Assembly: GCF_014651135.1 (NCBI RefSeq)
Contig: NZ_BMWH01000012.1
Location: forward strand, 93,279-157,278
Direction of reading: 5' to 3'
Length of the DNA: 64,000 nt
From: Streptomyces echinoruber
GTDB lineage: Bacteria; Actinomycetota; Actinomycetes; Streptomycetales; Streptomycetaceae
In this document: positions 26,889 to 35,537 of the stretch, in pieces
Layout: each line of letters opens with the position of its first letter
How positions within the stretch are numbered: position 1 is the stretch's first letter
Translations under genes and position numbers: made by a program
Notes under the pieces: model-generated
Database searches by the model: none
What the model was told of the DNA's origin: nothing
The model's input: only the letters and a program-made list of their open reading frames with translations

Positions 26889-27434
26889 ATGCAGGTCGAC
26901 GACCTCCTGTGGGAGGCCAACATGCCGTCCGCCGAGCGACCCTGGTCACGCTGGTTGAAGGGAGCTGCCGGCACGGCCGGATTCGCCGCCCTGGCGCTCC
27001 TGGTCACCGCGGGCAACGGCGGCGTCGACGGTGTCCTCTTCCGTATCGCCCTGTGCGGTACGGCGCTCGCCTTCGTGATCTGGGCTGTTCTCCTCGTCCG
27101 TGACTTCAGGTCGCTGGTCGACGTGCGGGTGGTCGGTGGCGAAAATCCACAACTGCGGATGACAACCACCGCAGGACGCATCGTGACACGCGCGGCGGAG
27201 GACGTGACCCGGGTGGAACTGGTTTTCACCCCATGGCCGGAGGAGTCGATCGGCAGCGACGGCCAGTTGAGGCTGGAGCTGAAGTTTCGTCGAGGCGTCC
27301 TGGGCCGCCGCGGTCGGTGGTGCGGCACGACGACCGAGGAGATACGGCGGACCATGGACTTGTGGCAGCGCGTGTGTCCTGCCGCCACCGTGACGAAGAC
27401 CGTCCGGCTGATGACGCCGGGGACCGGGGACTAG
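26889..27434 (+). CDS. Hypothetical membrane protein, two predicted spans
   Basis: 181 residues. Hydrophobic segments AAGTAGFAALALLVTAG (about 27-43) and LFRIALCGTALAFVIWAVLLVRD (about 50-72) are followed by a ~100-residue soluble domain with beta-rich character (VDVRVVGGENPQLRMTTTAG). The layout recalls bacterial PH-like YcxB-type membrane proteins, but no family is certain. A G-rich leader (AATGGGGGC) precedes the ATG. Confidence 0.65.
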   Translation: MQVDDLLWEANMPSAERPWSRWLKGAAGTAGFAALALLVTAGNGGVDGVLFRIALCGTALAFVIWAVLLVRDFRSLVDVRVVGGENPQLRMTTTAGRIVTRAAEDVTRVELVFTPWPEESIGSDGQLRLELKFRRGVLGRRGRWCGTTTEEIRRTMDLWQRVCPAATVTKTVRLMTPGTGD

Positions 27435-27890
27435 CCAGGACCGTGATCTGCCCGGCCGGGCGGCTTCACGCACACCCCGCTGGTACGGCACGCCTTGGTG
27501 GAAGGTCGCGGAGGAGAAACCATCTGCTGCGTTGTCCTCGTCGGGTCACTGTCGGGCCACTGTCGGGCCATTGTCGGGTCACTGTCGGGTCACTGCCTCG
27601 GAAGCCCCCGGGTCTCACCGCAGGTCCACGGGTGACGTCAGGACAAGCCGCCTCGCGAACTCGGTCGGACGATGACTCCCGCAGTCACGTCGAAACGACT
27701 CCCGCGTTCGAGTGCAGAGCCACGTGCAGCCTGGCCAACTGGCCAACCTGTGCGATCACAGCAGTGCACCGTGACTTTCATGCGCCGTCTTCATGACCAT
27801 CTGTCTCTCGTGTTCTCCCTCGTACCCAGCCCGGGTATCTCTTCCTGACGCTTGTGAGAATCCATTCGTTGGACGGTTGGGGAGGGCCCT
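27435..27890. other. Intergenic region with tandem repeat
   Basis: No gene seen. It holds the 11-bp array at 27540-27594 and a perfect palindrome GCCCGGCCGGGC at about 27449-27460 that may be part of a terminator. Confidence 0.5.
27540..27594. repeat. 11-bp tandem repeat, five units
   Basis: Five units of GTCGGGYCAYT; unlike the neighbouring coding DNA, each ends in CACT or CATT. Located between two small membrane-protein genes. Confidence 0.95.
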
Positions 27891-28514
27891 GTGAACGCAG
27901 CCTCTGCCGGGGTGGTCGTCGCGCTGTCCTTGACCCTGTGGGACCTGCTGCGCATCTGGCGACACGACCCGCCGCGCTGGATCGACCGGCTGAGCCTGGC
28001 GTTCTGGGGCACGGCGAGTGTGGTCGCAGCCGAGCGCTGGGCCCCGGGTTGGCCGGCGGCCGTGGCATGGGTGGTCGCCGGACTGTGCATGCTGGGCGCT
28101 GCCGTGGCCGTTGCCATCCAGGCGTTGACCCGTCCCATCCCGGTGGTCGACAAGCGGCACCTGCGGCAGCAACTGCTCGCGGCCTGTGGGCCCGACGGCC
28201 CCGAGACGACCACGGTGGGAGTCTCGAGCACCGGGTTCGTCGCCGTCCGCATGACCGGCCGACGGCCTCGTGTCCTGGCCGCCCGGCTGGATCGTGGCTG
28301 CCCGTTCTGCTTGGTGGAGGAGGTCCTGACCGACGTCGGCCAGGACGCCGAGCGCGCCATCGAGCGGTATCGCAGCGAACGGTCCAGCGGGGTCAACGCA
28401 ATGGCCGTGCTGACCCGTACTGCGACGGACACCTGCCGGCGAGCCGAAATCCTCCCCATGACAGGCAATCGCAAACCCTTCCGGGCTGCTTGCTCCACCC
28501 ACGCCCTGCCCTGA
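27891..28514 (+). CDS. Hypothetical membrane protein
   Basis: 207 residues from a GTG start with GGGAGGG upstream. Hydrophobic stretches at about 5-20, 35-47 and 52-78 (VAWVVAGLCMLGAAVAVAIQ) precede a soluble C-terminal half containing CPFCLVEEVLTDVG, a possible metal or redox CxxC, and a Cys-bearing tail. Unrecognised. The codons are less GC-saturated toward the 3' end. Confidence 0.55.
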   Translation: MNAASAGVVVALSLTLWDLLRIWRHDPPRWIDRLSLAFWGTASVVAAERWAPGWPAAVAWVVAGLCMLGAAVAVAIQALTRPIPVVDKRHLRQQLLAACGPDGPETTTVGVSSTGFVAVRMTGRRPRVLAARLDRGCPFCLVEEVLTDVGQDAERAIERYRSERSSGVNAMAVLTRTATDTCRRAEILPMTGNRKPFRAACSTHALP

Positions 28515-28839
28515 TGCCCGGGTGGTGCGGGAACGGCAGATGCCGCTGAATCCCCTGGTTCCAGCTGAATCCCCTGGTTCCAGAGGCGCGTTGGACGATT
28601 GCCCTGTCGATTGCACGAGGTGGCGGCATGCAAGAGCGAAGCTGAAGCCGACGCGATGGGCCGGGCCCAACGCCACCGGTCATCAGTCGCGTCCGGACGG
28701 GGCTTGCGCCGCGGTTCTCGGTCCCGGCGAAGCCCCGGCGCGGCCGGCGGGGTTCGACCCGGCCGAGACGCCGGACCGGGCCGGGCGACGACCGGCCCCG
28801 CGGCTCGCGGGCGTGCCGCGGGGCGGCGGGCGGGGAGCG
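28515..28839. other. Convergent intergenic region with 19-bp direct repeat
   Basis: Two perfect tandem copies of CTGAATCCCCTGGTTCCAG lie at 28546-28583. Otherwise no gene or terminator could be supported. Confidence 0.6.
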
Positions 28840-29373
28840 TCAGCGTTCCCGCTTCGGGAACAGCGTGTAGCTGCCGGCGATCACCACGTTGATGCCGATC
28901 ACCCACAGCATGCGTATCTGCCAGGCCCGGAGCGATCCGGTGTCGCCGTCGTCGCCGACGTACCAGACGGCGGACTGGAGCAGGGCGAGAGCGACCAGGG
29001 AGGCGAGGATCCAGCGGCCCGCGACCTTCCATTCGTGCACGGCGCGGGCCGTGCCGTACCGCGGTGGCTTCGCCGGGGGCGGGCCGCCGGCGAAGCGGTG
29101 GGCGACCCGGGCGTCGGCCCACCTGACCGTGGCGGGGCCGAGGCCGACCGTGAACCCGATGTAGACGGCGGCCAGGCCGTGCCGCCAGTCGGGTTCGGCG
29201 CCGTTCCTCAGGTCGATCGCCGTCACGGCGAAGAGCACGACCTCCAGCAGCGGCTCGCACAGGAGCAGCGCGAGACTGGTGCGGGGCATCCGCAGGACGT
29301 AGCGGAAGGCCAACCCGGCCGCCAGCAGCACCCAGAACGCCACCTCGCACGTGAGGACCCACCCGACGACCAC
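28840..29373 (-). CDS. Hypothetical integral membrane protein
   Basis: 177 residues from a GTG start with GGGAG seven bases upstream. Five hydrophobic segments: VGWVLTCEVAFWVLLAAGLAF, LLLCEPLLEVVLFAVTAID, GLAAVYIGFTVGLG, WILASLVALALLQSAVW, and MLWVIGINVVIAGSYTLF. The acidic helix LLLCEPLLE is distinctive. Function unknown. It diverges from the two-component system. Confidence 0.7.
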   Translation of the reverse strand: MVVGWVLTCEVAFWVLLAAGLAFRYVLRMPRTSLALLLCEPLLEVVLFAVTAIDLRNGAEPDWRHGLAAVYIGFTVGLGPATVRWADARVAHRFAGGPPPAKPPRYGTARAVHEWKVAGRWILASLVALALLQSAVWYVGDDGDTGSLRAWQIRMLWVIGINVVIAGSYTLFPKRER

Positions 29374-29534
29374 GATCCGCTCCCTTCGCTCACCCCTCCA
29401 GGCTCGCCGGAGACCCCGCCGCTTTCCTCGTCGGCGCGGACGAACCCGCCGCGGGCCGCCGTAAGCGAAAGTCGCAGTCCGGGACCCTCCCGCAGGAGCA
29501 GGCGGAGCCGCCGCGGGCCGTGTTGGATGGGGGC

Positions 29535-30803
29535 ATGGCCCTCGTCCTCCCCCGTCCCCACCGCGACGACGTGCGGATCGCCGCGGGCGGGCTGCTCGGC
29601 GGAGTGGTGCTGTGGGCCCTCGGGATCCATCCGCGGGCATCCTCGGGCGACCTGGTGCTGTGGCAGGCGCCCTGGGCTCCGCTGGTGCCGCTGGCGGTGA
29701 CCGCGGCCTGCGAGCTGCTGCGCCGCGTCCTGCCGCGCACCGGGCTGCTGGTCGGCACCGCCGCGCTGGTGCTGGACACGCTGACCCTGGGCAGCATCGT
29801 CACCGTGGTGCTGTACACCGACCTGGTGTACGCGGCGGTGCTGTACGGTTCCCCCGCCACCGCCCGCCGCATCCCGTGGATCACCGGGCTGCTCACCGTG
29901 CTCGGCGGAGTGGTGCCCGCCGCCCTGTGGCGCGATCCGCAGGGCCTGCTGATCGGCGTGGGCGTCGGTGTGGTCGCGTTCGCGCCCGCCGCCACCGGCG
30001 CGCTCGTCCGCAACCACCGCGACGCCGCCGAGGCCGCCCGGCTGCGCGCCGAACAGACCGCGCTGCTGGCCGAGATGGACCGCGCCCAGGCGGTCACCGC
30101 CGAACGTGCCCGAGTGGCGAGGGAGTTGCACGACATGGTCGCCAACCACCTGTCCGCGATCGCCATCCACTCCACCGCGGCACTGTCCCTCGACGACCCC
30201 GGGACCGCCCGGGACGCCCTCGCCGTGATCCGGCAGAACAGTGTCGAGGGGCTGGCCGAGATGCGGCGGCTGATCGGCATCCTGCGGGACAGCGCCGGCG
30301 ACCTGGAACCCACGGCCACCCCCACCCTCGGCGGCCTGCCCGCCCTGGTCGAGGGCTTCCGCGCCCACGGTCTCGACGTCCGCCTCGACGCCGACGCCGA
30401 GACCTGCCCCGGCACCGGACCGGACGGCCACCCCGGAACCGGACCGGACGGCCATCTCGGCACCGGACCGGACGCCCGCCCCGGCAGCGGCCGGGACCGT
30501 GTGCCCGCGCCCGTCGAACTGGCCGCCTACCGGATCGTGCAGGAGTCGCTGACCAACGCGCTGAAGCACGCGGCCGAGGGCCCCGTGCGGGTCGTCCTGG
30601 AGCGGGCCGACGGTGCCCTGCACCTGCGGGTGACCAGCCCGTACGGTCCCAACGGCGGTCCGCGCGCCCCCGGTTCGGGTGCCGGCCTCACCGGGATGCG
30701 GGAGCGGGCGGCCCTGCTCGGCGGCAGTTTCCGGGCCGGCCCCGAAGACGGTCTGTGGACGGTGCGCGCCACGCTTCCGCTCGGTGGGGGAGAGCCACAA
30801 TGA
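29535..30803 (+). CDS. Sensor histidine kinase (HisKA_3, NarL/DesK type)
   Basis: 422 residues from ATG 29535, with a G-rich leader; a GTG at 29520 would add five residues. Four to five N-terminal membrane helices (about 10-155) form the sensor. The phospho-acceptor His is in VARELHDMVANHL and the HATPase N-box in YRIVQESLTNALKHA. GSGAGLTGMRERAALLGG is the G region. A Gly-Pro-Asp-rich repeat (three 24-bp units, about 30408-30480) is inserted between dimerisation and ATPase domains and is not normal for the family. It phosphorylates the LuxR-type regulator encoded 128 bases downstream. Confidence 0.93.
   Translation: MALVLPRPHRDDVRIAAGGLLGGVVLWALGIHPRASSGDLVLWQAPWAPLVPLAVTAACELLRRVLPRTGLLVGTAALVLDTLTLGSIVTVVLYTDLVYAAVLYGSPATARRIPWITGLLTVLGGVVPAALWRDPQGLLIGVGVGVVAFAPAATGALVRNHRDAAEAARLRAEQTALLAEMDRAQAVTAERARVARELHDMVANHLSAIAIHSTAALSLDDPGTARDALAVIRQNSVEGLAEMRRLIGILRDSAGDLEPTATPTLGGLPALVEGFRAHGLDVRLDADAETCPGTGPDGHPGTGPDGHLGTGPDARPGSGRDRVPAPVELAAYRIVQESLTNALKHAAEGPVRVVLERADGALHLRVTSPYGPNGGPRAPGSGAGLTGMRERAALLGGSFRAGPEDGLWTVRATLPLGGGEPQ
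30408..30485 (+). repeat. 24-bp coding repeat in the kinase linker
   Basis: Three units built on ACCGGACCGGACGGCCA-type sequence encode GTGPDGHP-like repeats between the DHp and ATPase domains. Confidence 0.8.
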
Positions 30804-30931
30804 TCGTGTCGGGCCGCCTGCCCGACCGGCGGGGCGGGGGCGAGGAGCCGTTCGCCGCGCGGCGTCGCCCACCGCGCCCCGCCGGCCGCACCCGGTCCTT
30901 TTCGGGCCGCCGACATACCCGGGAACCCCGC

Positions 30932-31576
30932 ATGATCCGAGTCCTGGTCGCCGAGGACCAGTCCGCCGTCCGCGCCGGTCTGGTGCTCATCCTGAACAGC
31001 GCCCCCGACATCGAGGTGGCCGGTGAGGCGGCGGACGGGGAACGGGCGGTGGAGCTGGCCCGGGAGCTGCGGCCCGACGTGGTGCTGATGGACGTGCAGA
31101 TGCCGCGTCTGGACGGAGTGTCGGCGACCCGGCGGATCGTCGCGGAGCGGCTCGCGGACGTACTCGTGCTGACCACCTTCGACCTGGACGAGTACGTGTT
31201 CGGCGCGCTGCGGGCGGGCGCGGCCGGGTTCCTGCTGAAGAACACGGAGGCCGGGGACCTGCTGACGGCGGTGCGGACGGTGGCGCGCGGGGAGGGGATC
31301 GTCGCGCCGGCCGTGACCCGGCGGCTGATCGCCGAGTTCGCCGCGGCACCGGCGCGGGGGGCGAAGGCCGACCCGGCCGTGCTGGACGGCCTCACCCGGC
31401 GGGAGCGGGAGGTGCTGTCCTGCATCGGCGCGGGGCTGTCCAACGCGGAGATCGCCGAGCGGCTGGAGATGGCGGAGGGCACCGTGAAGACACACGTCAG
31501 CCGCCTCCTGAACAAGCTGGAGCTGAGCAGCCGGGTCCAAGCGGCCATGCTGGCACGGGAGTTGGGGGTTCAGTAG
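30932..31576 (+). CDS. NarL/LuxR-type response regulator
   Basis: 214 residues. The receiver domain has the acidic pocket (VAEDQ), phospho-acceptor Asp in DVVLMDVQMPRLDG, the switch Thr in VLTTFDLDEY and Lys in LLKNTEAGDL. The C-terminal LuxR HTH runs LTRREREVLSCIGAGLSNAEI to GTVKTHVSRLLNKL. It pairs with the upstream kinase. The 31577-32139 stretch beyond shows no clear target gene. Confidence 0.95.
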   Translation: MIRVLVAEDQSAVRAGLVLILNSAPDIEVAGEAADGERAVELARELRPDVVLMDVQMPRLDGVSATRRIVAERLADVLVLTTFDLDEYVFGALRAGAAGFLLKNTEAGDLLTAVRTVARGEGIVAPAVTRRLIAEFAAAPARGAKADPAVLDGLTRREREVLSCIGAGLSNAEIAERLEMAEGTVKTHVSRLLNKLELSSRVQAAMLARELGVQ

Positions 31577-32139
31577 GGAGCGCTCGGCCGTCCGCCCGCC
31601 GGGGGCGCGCCCGTGTGACGGGAGGCGGCGGGTGCCTTTGACGGGATGCGGTGGGTGCCTCGTCGCCCTCGCCGCGACCACCTGCGTCCTCAGCGTCTTC
31701 GACACCGACCTGATCATCGACAGAAACCTGATCGCCGTCGTCCTGCCGCTCGCCCTCTTCCACGGCCTCACCCCGCTGCGGCTGCTGGGCCAAGATCATG
31801 CAGTGCCCGCTGCGGGACGTGGCGAAGCCCCGCCCGCTCGGCGAGGTCACCGCACCGACCGACTCGTCGGTCGTGGCGGACATCCGCGAGCGGCTGCCCG
31901 CGGGCGGTGCGACGGGGGAAGAGGAGACGTAGACCCGGGGCGGCCCGTCGGGCCGGCCGCATCCGCTGCGGTGCCGCCCTGCCCGGTGGGCGCGTAGCGG
32001 TGCGATGGGGACCGGTGCGGTGGGGACCGGTGCGGTGGGGACCGGTGCGGTGGGACGCCGGTAGTGCCGGCGCGATCTCGAGGGTGTGTTCGCGGCGCCG
32101 GGGGAACGGCGTGTCCGGTGGCCAGGGCGGGCAGGGGTG
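31577..32139. other. Degenerate region with 15-bp repeat
   Basis: Two protein-like fragments in different plus-strand frames suggest a dead gene: a hydrophobic piece (VLSVFDTDLIIDRNLIAVVL, near 31690-31750) and a tail (DVAKPRPLGEVTAPTDSSVV) ending at a stop near 31930. Function not recognised. Four copies of the 15-bp unit GGTGCGGTGGGGACC lie at 31999-32055. Confidence 0.5.
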
Positions 32140-32702
32140 TCAGAGGGCGCGGACGACACGGGCCGGGTTGCCGACGGCGACGACGCCTGCGGGTACGTCC
32201 TTGGTGACGACGGCGCCGGCCCCGATGACGGAGTCGTCCCCGACGGTCACGCCGGGCAGGACGACGGCGCCGCCGATCCAGATGTTGTCGCCGAGGGTGA
32301 CGGGCTCGCGGCCTCCAGCTTGTCGCGGCGGGGTCGCGGGTCGAGAGGGTGGGCGGCGTCGACGTCCTCGGCGTAGGCGGCTAGGGGCTGTCGTTTGGAT
32401 CACGCCGCAGACGCGGGGCCTGGCACGCGCATCTGCGGCGTTGCCGTCGGTTGCCGACGCTCCGCGTCGACGCCCTCCTCCGCCTTGCAGCTGCACGCAC
32501 CAGGCCCCGCTCACCGGCACCGATCAGGCACCGTCGGCATCCTGCGCCCTGATCCAAACGACAGCCCCTGGTAGCGGGCGGCCAGGCGCACGGCCCGCTG
32601 CCGGCGTCGGGCGAGCTCGGGGTCGTCGGCGATGCAGGGATCGCCCGCGAGCATGCGCTCCAGGTTCGTGCGCGGGTCGTCCGCGAAGCAGCCCCTCGCC
32701 AT
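32140..32702 (-). pseudogene. Maltose O-acetyltransferase-like gene, broken by deletion, frameshift and a MITE
   Basis: The 5' fragment (32702 to about 32570) encodes the Maa/NodL N-terminal domain: NLERMLAGDPCIADDPELAR. The 3' fragment encodes AHPLDPRPRRDKLEA and, after a frameshift near 32312, hexapeptide repeats (LGDNIWIGGAVVLPGVTVGD, then VGNPARVVRAL). About 90 residues of the middle are missing, and a 183-bp MITE sits at the join. Confidence 0.85.
32385..32567. mobile_element. 183-bp MITE with IS5-like ends
   Basis: 18-base perfect terminal inverted repeats GGGCTGTCGTTTGGATCA (right copy inverted), extendable to about 26 bases with two mismatches. Flanks are CTAG (32381-32384) and CTGG (32568-32571), an almost intact 4-bp duplication matching the YTAR target of IS5-group elements. 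An inner inverted pair GGGGCCTGG/CCAGGCCCC is present. No transposase gene. Confidence 0.8.
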
Positions 32703-32778
32703 GTGTACGAACGTACTCTCCAGGGCGCGGGGCAGCCGGCTCCGGAGGCGGTCGTGGCCGGGCGCCGCCCGCGGGGCG

Positions 32779-33999
32779 TCAGGGGGTGAGCTGCCCCTGC
32801 TGGCCGGCGCGCCATTCGGCCAGCAGGACGGTGGCGTCGTCGTCGAGGCGGCCGGCGTGGTGGTCCACGACGGCGCGCATCAGACGGCGCAGGGTCTCGT
32901 GCAGCGTCTGAAGGCCGGAGTGGTGGCGGACGATGAAGTCCACGAACCGCTCGTGCCCGAACTCCTTGCCCTGCGCGTCGCGGGCCTCGACGATGCCGTC
33001 CGTGTACAGCAGCAGCCGATCGCCGGGCTGGAGCTGCTGGTGGCGCTGCACGATGGGCAGCTTGAGGGCGATGCCCATGGGTCCGGCCGGCGGACAGGCC
33101 AGTTCCACGGTCCAGCGGTTGTTCCGGATGAGCAGCGGCAGGTGGTGCCCGCGGTTGATCCACGTCAGCTGCCCGGTGACGAGGTCCAGGTCGGCGAGGA
33201 TGGCGGTGACGTAGCGGCTGGCGCCGAAGTTGGCGGTGAGCGCCTCCTCCACCGCTTGGCTGGCCTCCGCGAGTGACGCGCCCTGGCGGCGGGCGTTGCG
33301 GCAGGCGGCCACCGCCACGTTGGCGGTGATCCCGGCGACGGTGTCGTGCCCCATGGCGTCGAACACGGACAGGTGCAGGTTGTTGCCGGCGACGGCGTAG
33401 TCGAACGCGTCGCCGCCCGTCTCGTAGGCGGGTTCGATCAGGGCGCCGACGGTCACGTCATGGCCGGCGAAGGCCGGCGGCGGCATCAGGTTCCACTGCA
33501 TCTCCGCGGCCACACTCATCGGCGCCGTGCGCACCAGGCGGGCGTAGGAGTCGCTGAACGTCCGCTTGCTCAGTATCAGCAACGCCACCAGCGACGCCAG
33601 GTCGCGCAGGCTCTGCTCGACGGTGTCCTCGTCACCGTCGGCGACGTCCGCGCGCAGCACCCCCAGGCGTTCCACTCCGTCGGTCACCGGCGCCCACCAC
33701 CGCTGTCGCCCCTGCTCCTGCCGCGCGGGTTCGGCGACGAGGGCCACGCGCTGATAGGCCCGCCCGGGCAGTGTGCCGTCGATCTTCAACTGCTCCCCGC
33801 CGGAGCCCGCGTCCGGGCCGCGGCCGGTGACCTGCCGCAGCACCGTCTCCTGGAGGTCGACGACGAAGACGGCGACCTCGTCCAGGCCGGCCTGGGTCGC
33901 ATACTTGGAGATCAGGCCGGGCAATTGCTCGAACGTCACCGTGTGGGTGGCCTGTACCAGTCGGCGCAGCATCATTCCGATGTCCACGTGGGCCGTCAT
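32779..33999 (-). CDS. GAF-less or GAF-like sensor PP2C/SpoIIE serine phosphatase
   Basis: 406 residues. The C-terminal ~230 residues are a SpoIIE-type PP2C phosphatase: AAEMQWNLMPPPAF, the metal-binding Asp in GGDAFDYAVAGNNLHLSVFDAMGH, and RLDDDATVLLAEW at the end. The N-terminal ~150 residues look like a divergent GAF sensor (SKYATQAGLDEVAVFVVDLQ). Such proteins dephosphorylate anti-sigma-factor antagonists in SigB/SigF-type partner switching. No antagonist gene is adjacent, but an anti-sigma-like ATPase lies at 39207. GGAGGTG precedes the ATG. Confidence 0.9.
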   Translation of the reverse strand: MTAHVDIGMMLRRLVQATHTVTFEQLPGLISKYATQAGLDEVAVFVVDLQETVLRQVTGRGPDAGSGGEQLKIDGTLPGRAYQRVALVAEPARQEQGRQRWWAPVTDGVERLGVLRADVADGDEDTVEQSLRDLASLVALLILSKRTFSDSYARLVRTAPMSVAAEMQWNLMPPPAFAGHDVTVGALIEPAYETGGDAFDYAVAGNNLHLSVFDAMGHDTVAGITANVAVAACRNARRQGASLAEASQAVEEALTANFGASRYVTAILADLDLVTGQLTWINRGHHLPLLIRNNRWTVELACPPAGPMGIALKLPIVQRHQQLQPGDRLLLYTDGIVEARDAQGKEFGHERFVDFIVRHHSGLQTLHETLRRLMRAVVDHHAGRLDDDATVLLAEWRAGQQGQLTP

Positions 34000-34615
34000 A
34001 CCGACACCTCCGGTCAGGAGGGGACCGTCGCGCCGGACGTGGCGCGGGCCGACTGCTGCCGGGCGGCGGTCGAGGCGCAGCCCACGCCCCGTGTTCCCGC
34101 GGGAACACACGGCGTGCGGGTCATGTCCGCCGCCCGCCGCGCCTTCGGCCCGTCGCTCCCCCCTGGAGGACGGCGGATATCCGGCACCGGATCACCGGCT
34201 TCCACACCACCGCAGGACCTGCCGGCGACATGGTTTCGCTCCCTGCCGCCGTATCCGACACGGGCCGCGTACCCGCAGGGAGACAGCCGACTCCTGATAA
34301 ACGGGGCTGTCGCCGCCCGGCGGTACGCCGTCACGCCCGCGCCCCGGCCGCCGTGAACACGGGGAGGGAGGCGACCACGAGCCCCGCGCTCGCGTCTCCC
34401 GCGCCGGAGCCTGGTGGCCGCGCGGCCCCGTCACCTCCCTCCCCCCGGATCACTGCTGCCGCCCACGGCCGCCTCCGGTGCGCACGGGCACGGCGACGCG
34501 CCGCTCGGCCCCCGCGCCCGTGGCCACCGCAGTGAGCGGAGGCCGCCGCAGTGAGCGGAGGCCGCCGCACAGCAGTGATCGGGGTCCCCCTCGAGTTCCG
34601 GGCGGGGCCGGAGTG
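34000..34615. other. Intergenic region upstream of the phosphatase
   Basis: No supportable gene. Besides the palindrome it contains two tandem copies of CAGTGAGCGGAGGCCGCCG at 34530-34567, just beyond the SRPBCC stop. Confidence 0.5.
34091..34108. promoter_or_regulatory. Perfect 18-base palindrome upstream of the SpoIIE phosphatase
   Basis: GTGTTCCCGCGGGAACAC, perfectly self-complementary, about 92 bases upstream of the phosphatase start. A candidate operator; no matching regulator is identified. Confidence 0.5.
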
Positions 34616-35143
34616 TCAGAGGGAAGGACCGGTCGACGGGCCGGCGGTGGGACCACCGGCCGACGGGCCGGCGGCAGGGCCCGCGTCCCCCGGGCGGATG
34701 CGCCCGCGCCACGCCCCCGACTCGGCTCCGCGCTCCTCGACGAACTGCTTGAAGCGCCTCATGTCCCCCTTGACGCGCCGGTCGATGGTGCCGAGCAGGT
34801 CCGCCACCTTCTCCACCGCCCCCGTCGGTTCGATCTCCATCACCAGCTCCACCCTGGTGTGGGCGTCGTCCACGCGCTCGAAGCGCACGGTGCCCTTCTG
34901 CCGGGTGTCGCCGGAGGTCGTGCGCCACGTGATGCGCTCGTCGGGGAGCTGGTCCACGATCTCGGTGTCGAACTCCCGGCGCACTCCGCCGATCTTGGTG
35001 GTCCAGTGGTTGTGGCGGTCGTCCAGCTGCCTGACCTCCTCGACGCCCTCCATGAAGTTCGGGAACTCCTCGAACTGGGTCCACTGGTTGTAGGCGGCGC
35101 GGACGGGGACGTCGACTTCCACTGTTTCCTTGACCGTGCTCAT
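34616..35143 (-). CDS. SRPBCC family (polyketide cyclase/dehydrase-like) protein
   Basis: 175 residues. The START-like fold pattern is clear: TVKETVEVDVPVRAAYNQWTQFEEFPNFMEGV at the N-terminus, HWTTKIGGVRREFDTEIVDQ, then TRVELVMEIEPTG and a long C-terminal helix (RRVKGDMRRFKQFVEER). Members bind hydrophobic ligands. In actinomycetes this sub-type often sits with stress and general-response genes. The last ~25 residues are a Gly-Pro-Ser-Ala-rich tail. GGAGGCACAC precedes the ATG. Confidence 0.88.
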   Translation of the reverse strand: MSTVKETVEVDVPVRAAYNQWTQFEEFPNFMEGVEEVRQLDDRHNHWTTKIGGVRREFDTEIVDQLPDERITWRTTSGDTRQKGTVRFERVDDAHTRVELVMEIEPTGAVEKVADLLGTIDRRVKGDMRRFKQFVEERGAESGAWRGRIRPGDAGPAAGPSAGGPTAGPSTGPSL

Positions 35144-35234
35144 GTGTGCCTCCGTTGCGCGAATCGACTGCCGGAGGCCCGTCGGCCCACCAGGCAGGTC
35201 TCGGTTCGCTGCGCCGAGTACCCGGCCCGCGCGT

Positions 35235-35263
35235 CCTTACGACCGGGCGGTCCGCGCGGTCGG
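35235..35263. repeat. Dispersed near-palindromic repeat, copy 1
   Basis: Core CGACCGGGCGGTCCGCGCGG plus TCG reads the same on the other strand except three positions. Copy 2 at 36669-36697 has one substitution. This copy lies between divergent SRPBCC and DUF5701-like genes. Confidence 0.8.
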
Positions 35264-35273
35264 CTCGCCGCCT

Positions 35274-35287
35274 ACTCCCCGGGGAGT
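35274..35287. promoter_or_regulatory. Perfect 14-base palindrome ACTCCCCGGGGAGT
   Basis: Lies between the divergent SRPBCC and DUF5701-like genes, eleven bases from the dispersed repeat. Candidate operator. Confidence 0.45.
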
Positions 35288-35537
35288 GCCACCGGGTCCG
35301 GGACGCCCCTGGCAGTACCGGCCGTTTCGGTCGCCGGAGCGACGATTCCGGCCGTCCGCGCCGGAAGGCCGGTGACCCCCGGACAGCCGGAGGAGACCCG
35401 GACAGCCGGAGGAGAGAGGTGGCCCATGGGGACCGTACGGGAGAAGCAGGGAGTGCGAAGGCAGCGGCGGCGGGAACGTTCCGGCGAGCCGTTTCGTTGG
35501 CCCTGGGTCCATCCGCGTCGCCACCCCTGGGAGTACC

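Larger units (their letters stand above)
35144..35537. other. Divergent intergenic region rich in symmetric elements
   Basis: It holds a 29-bp near-palindrome (35235-35263, also present at 36669), a perfect palindrome (35274-35287) and a 17-bp direct repeat CGGACAGCCGGAGGAGA at 35380-35396 and 35400-35416. Confidence 0.7.
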
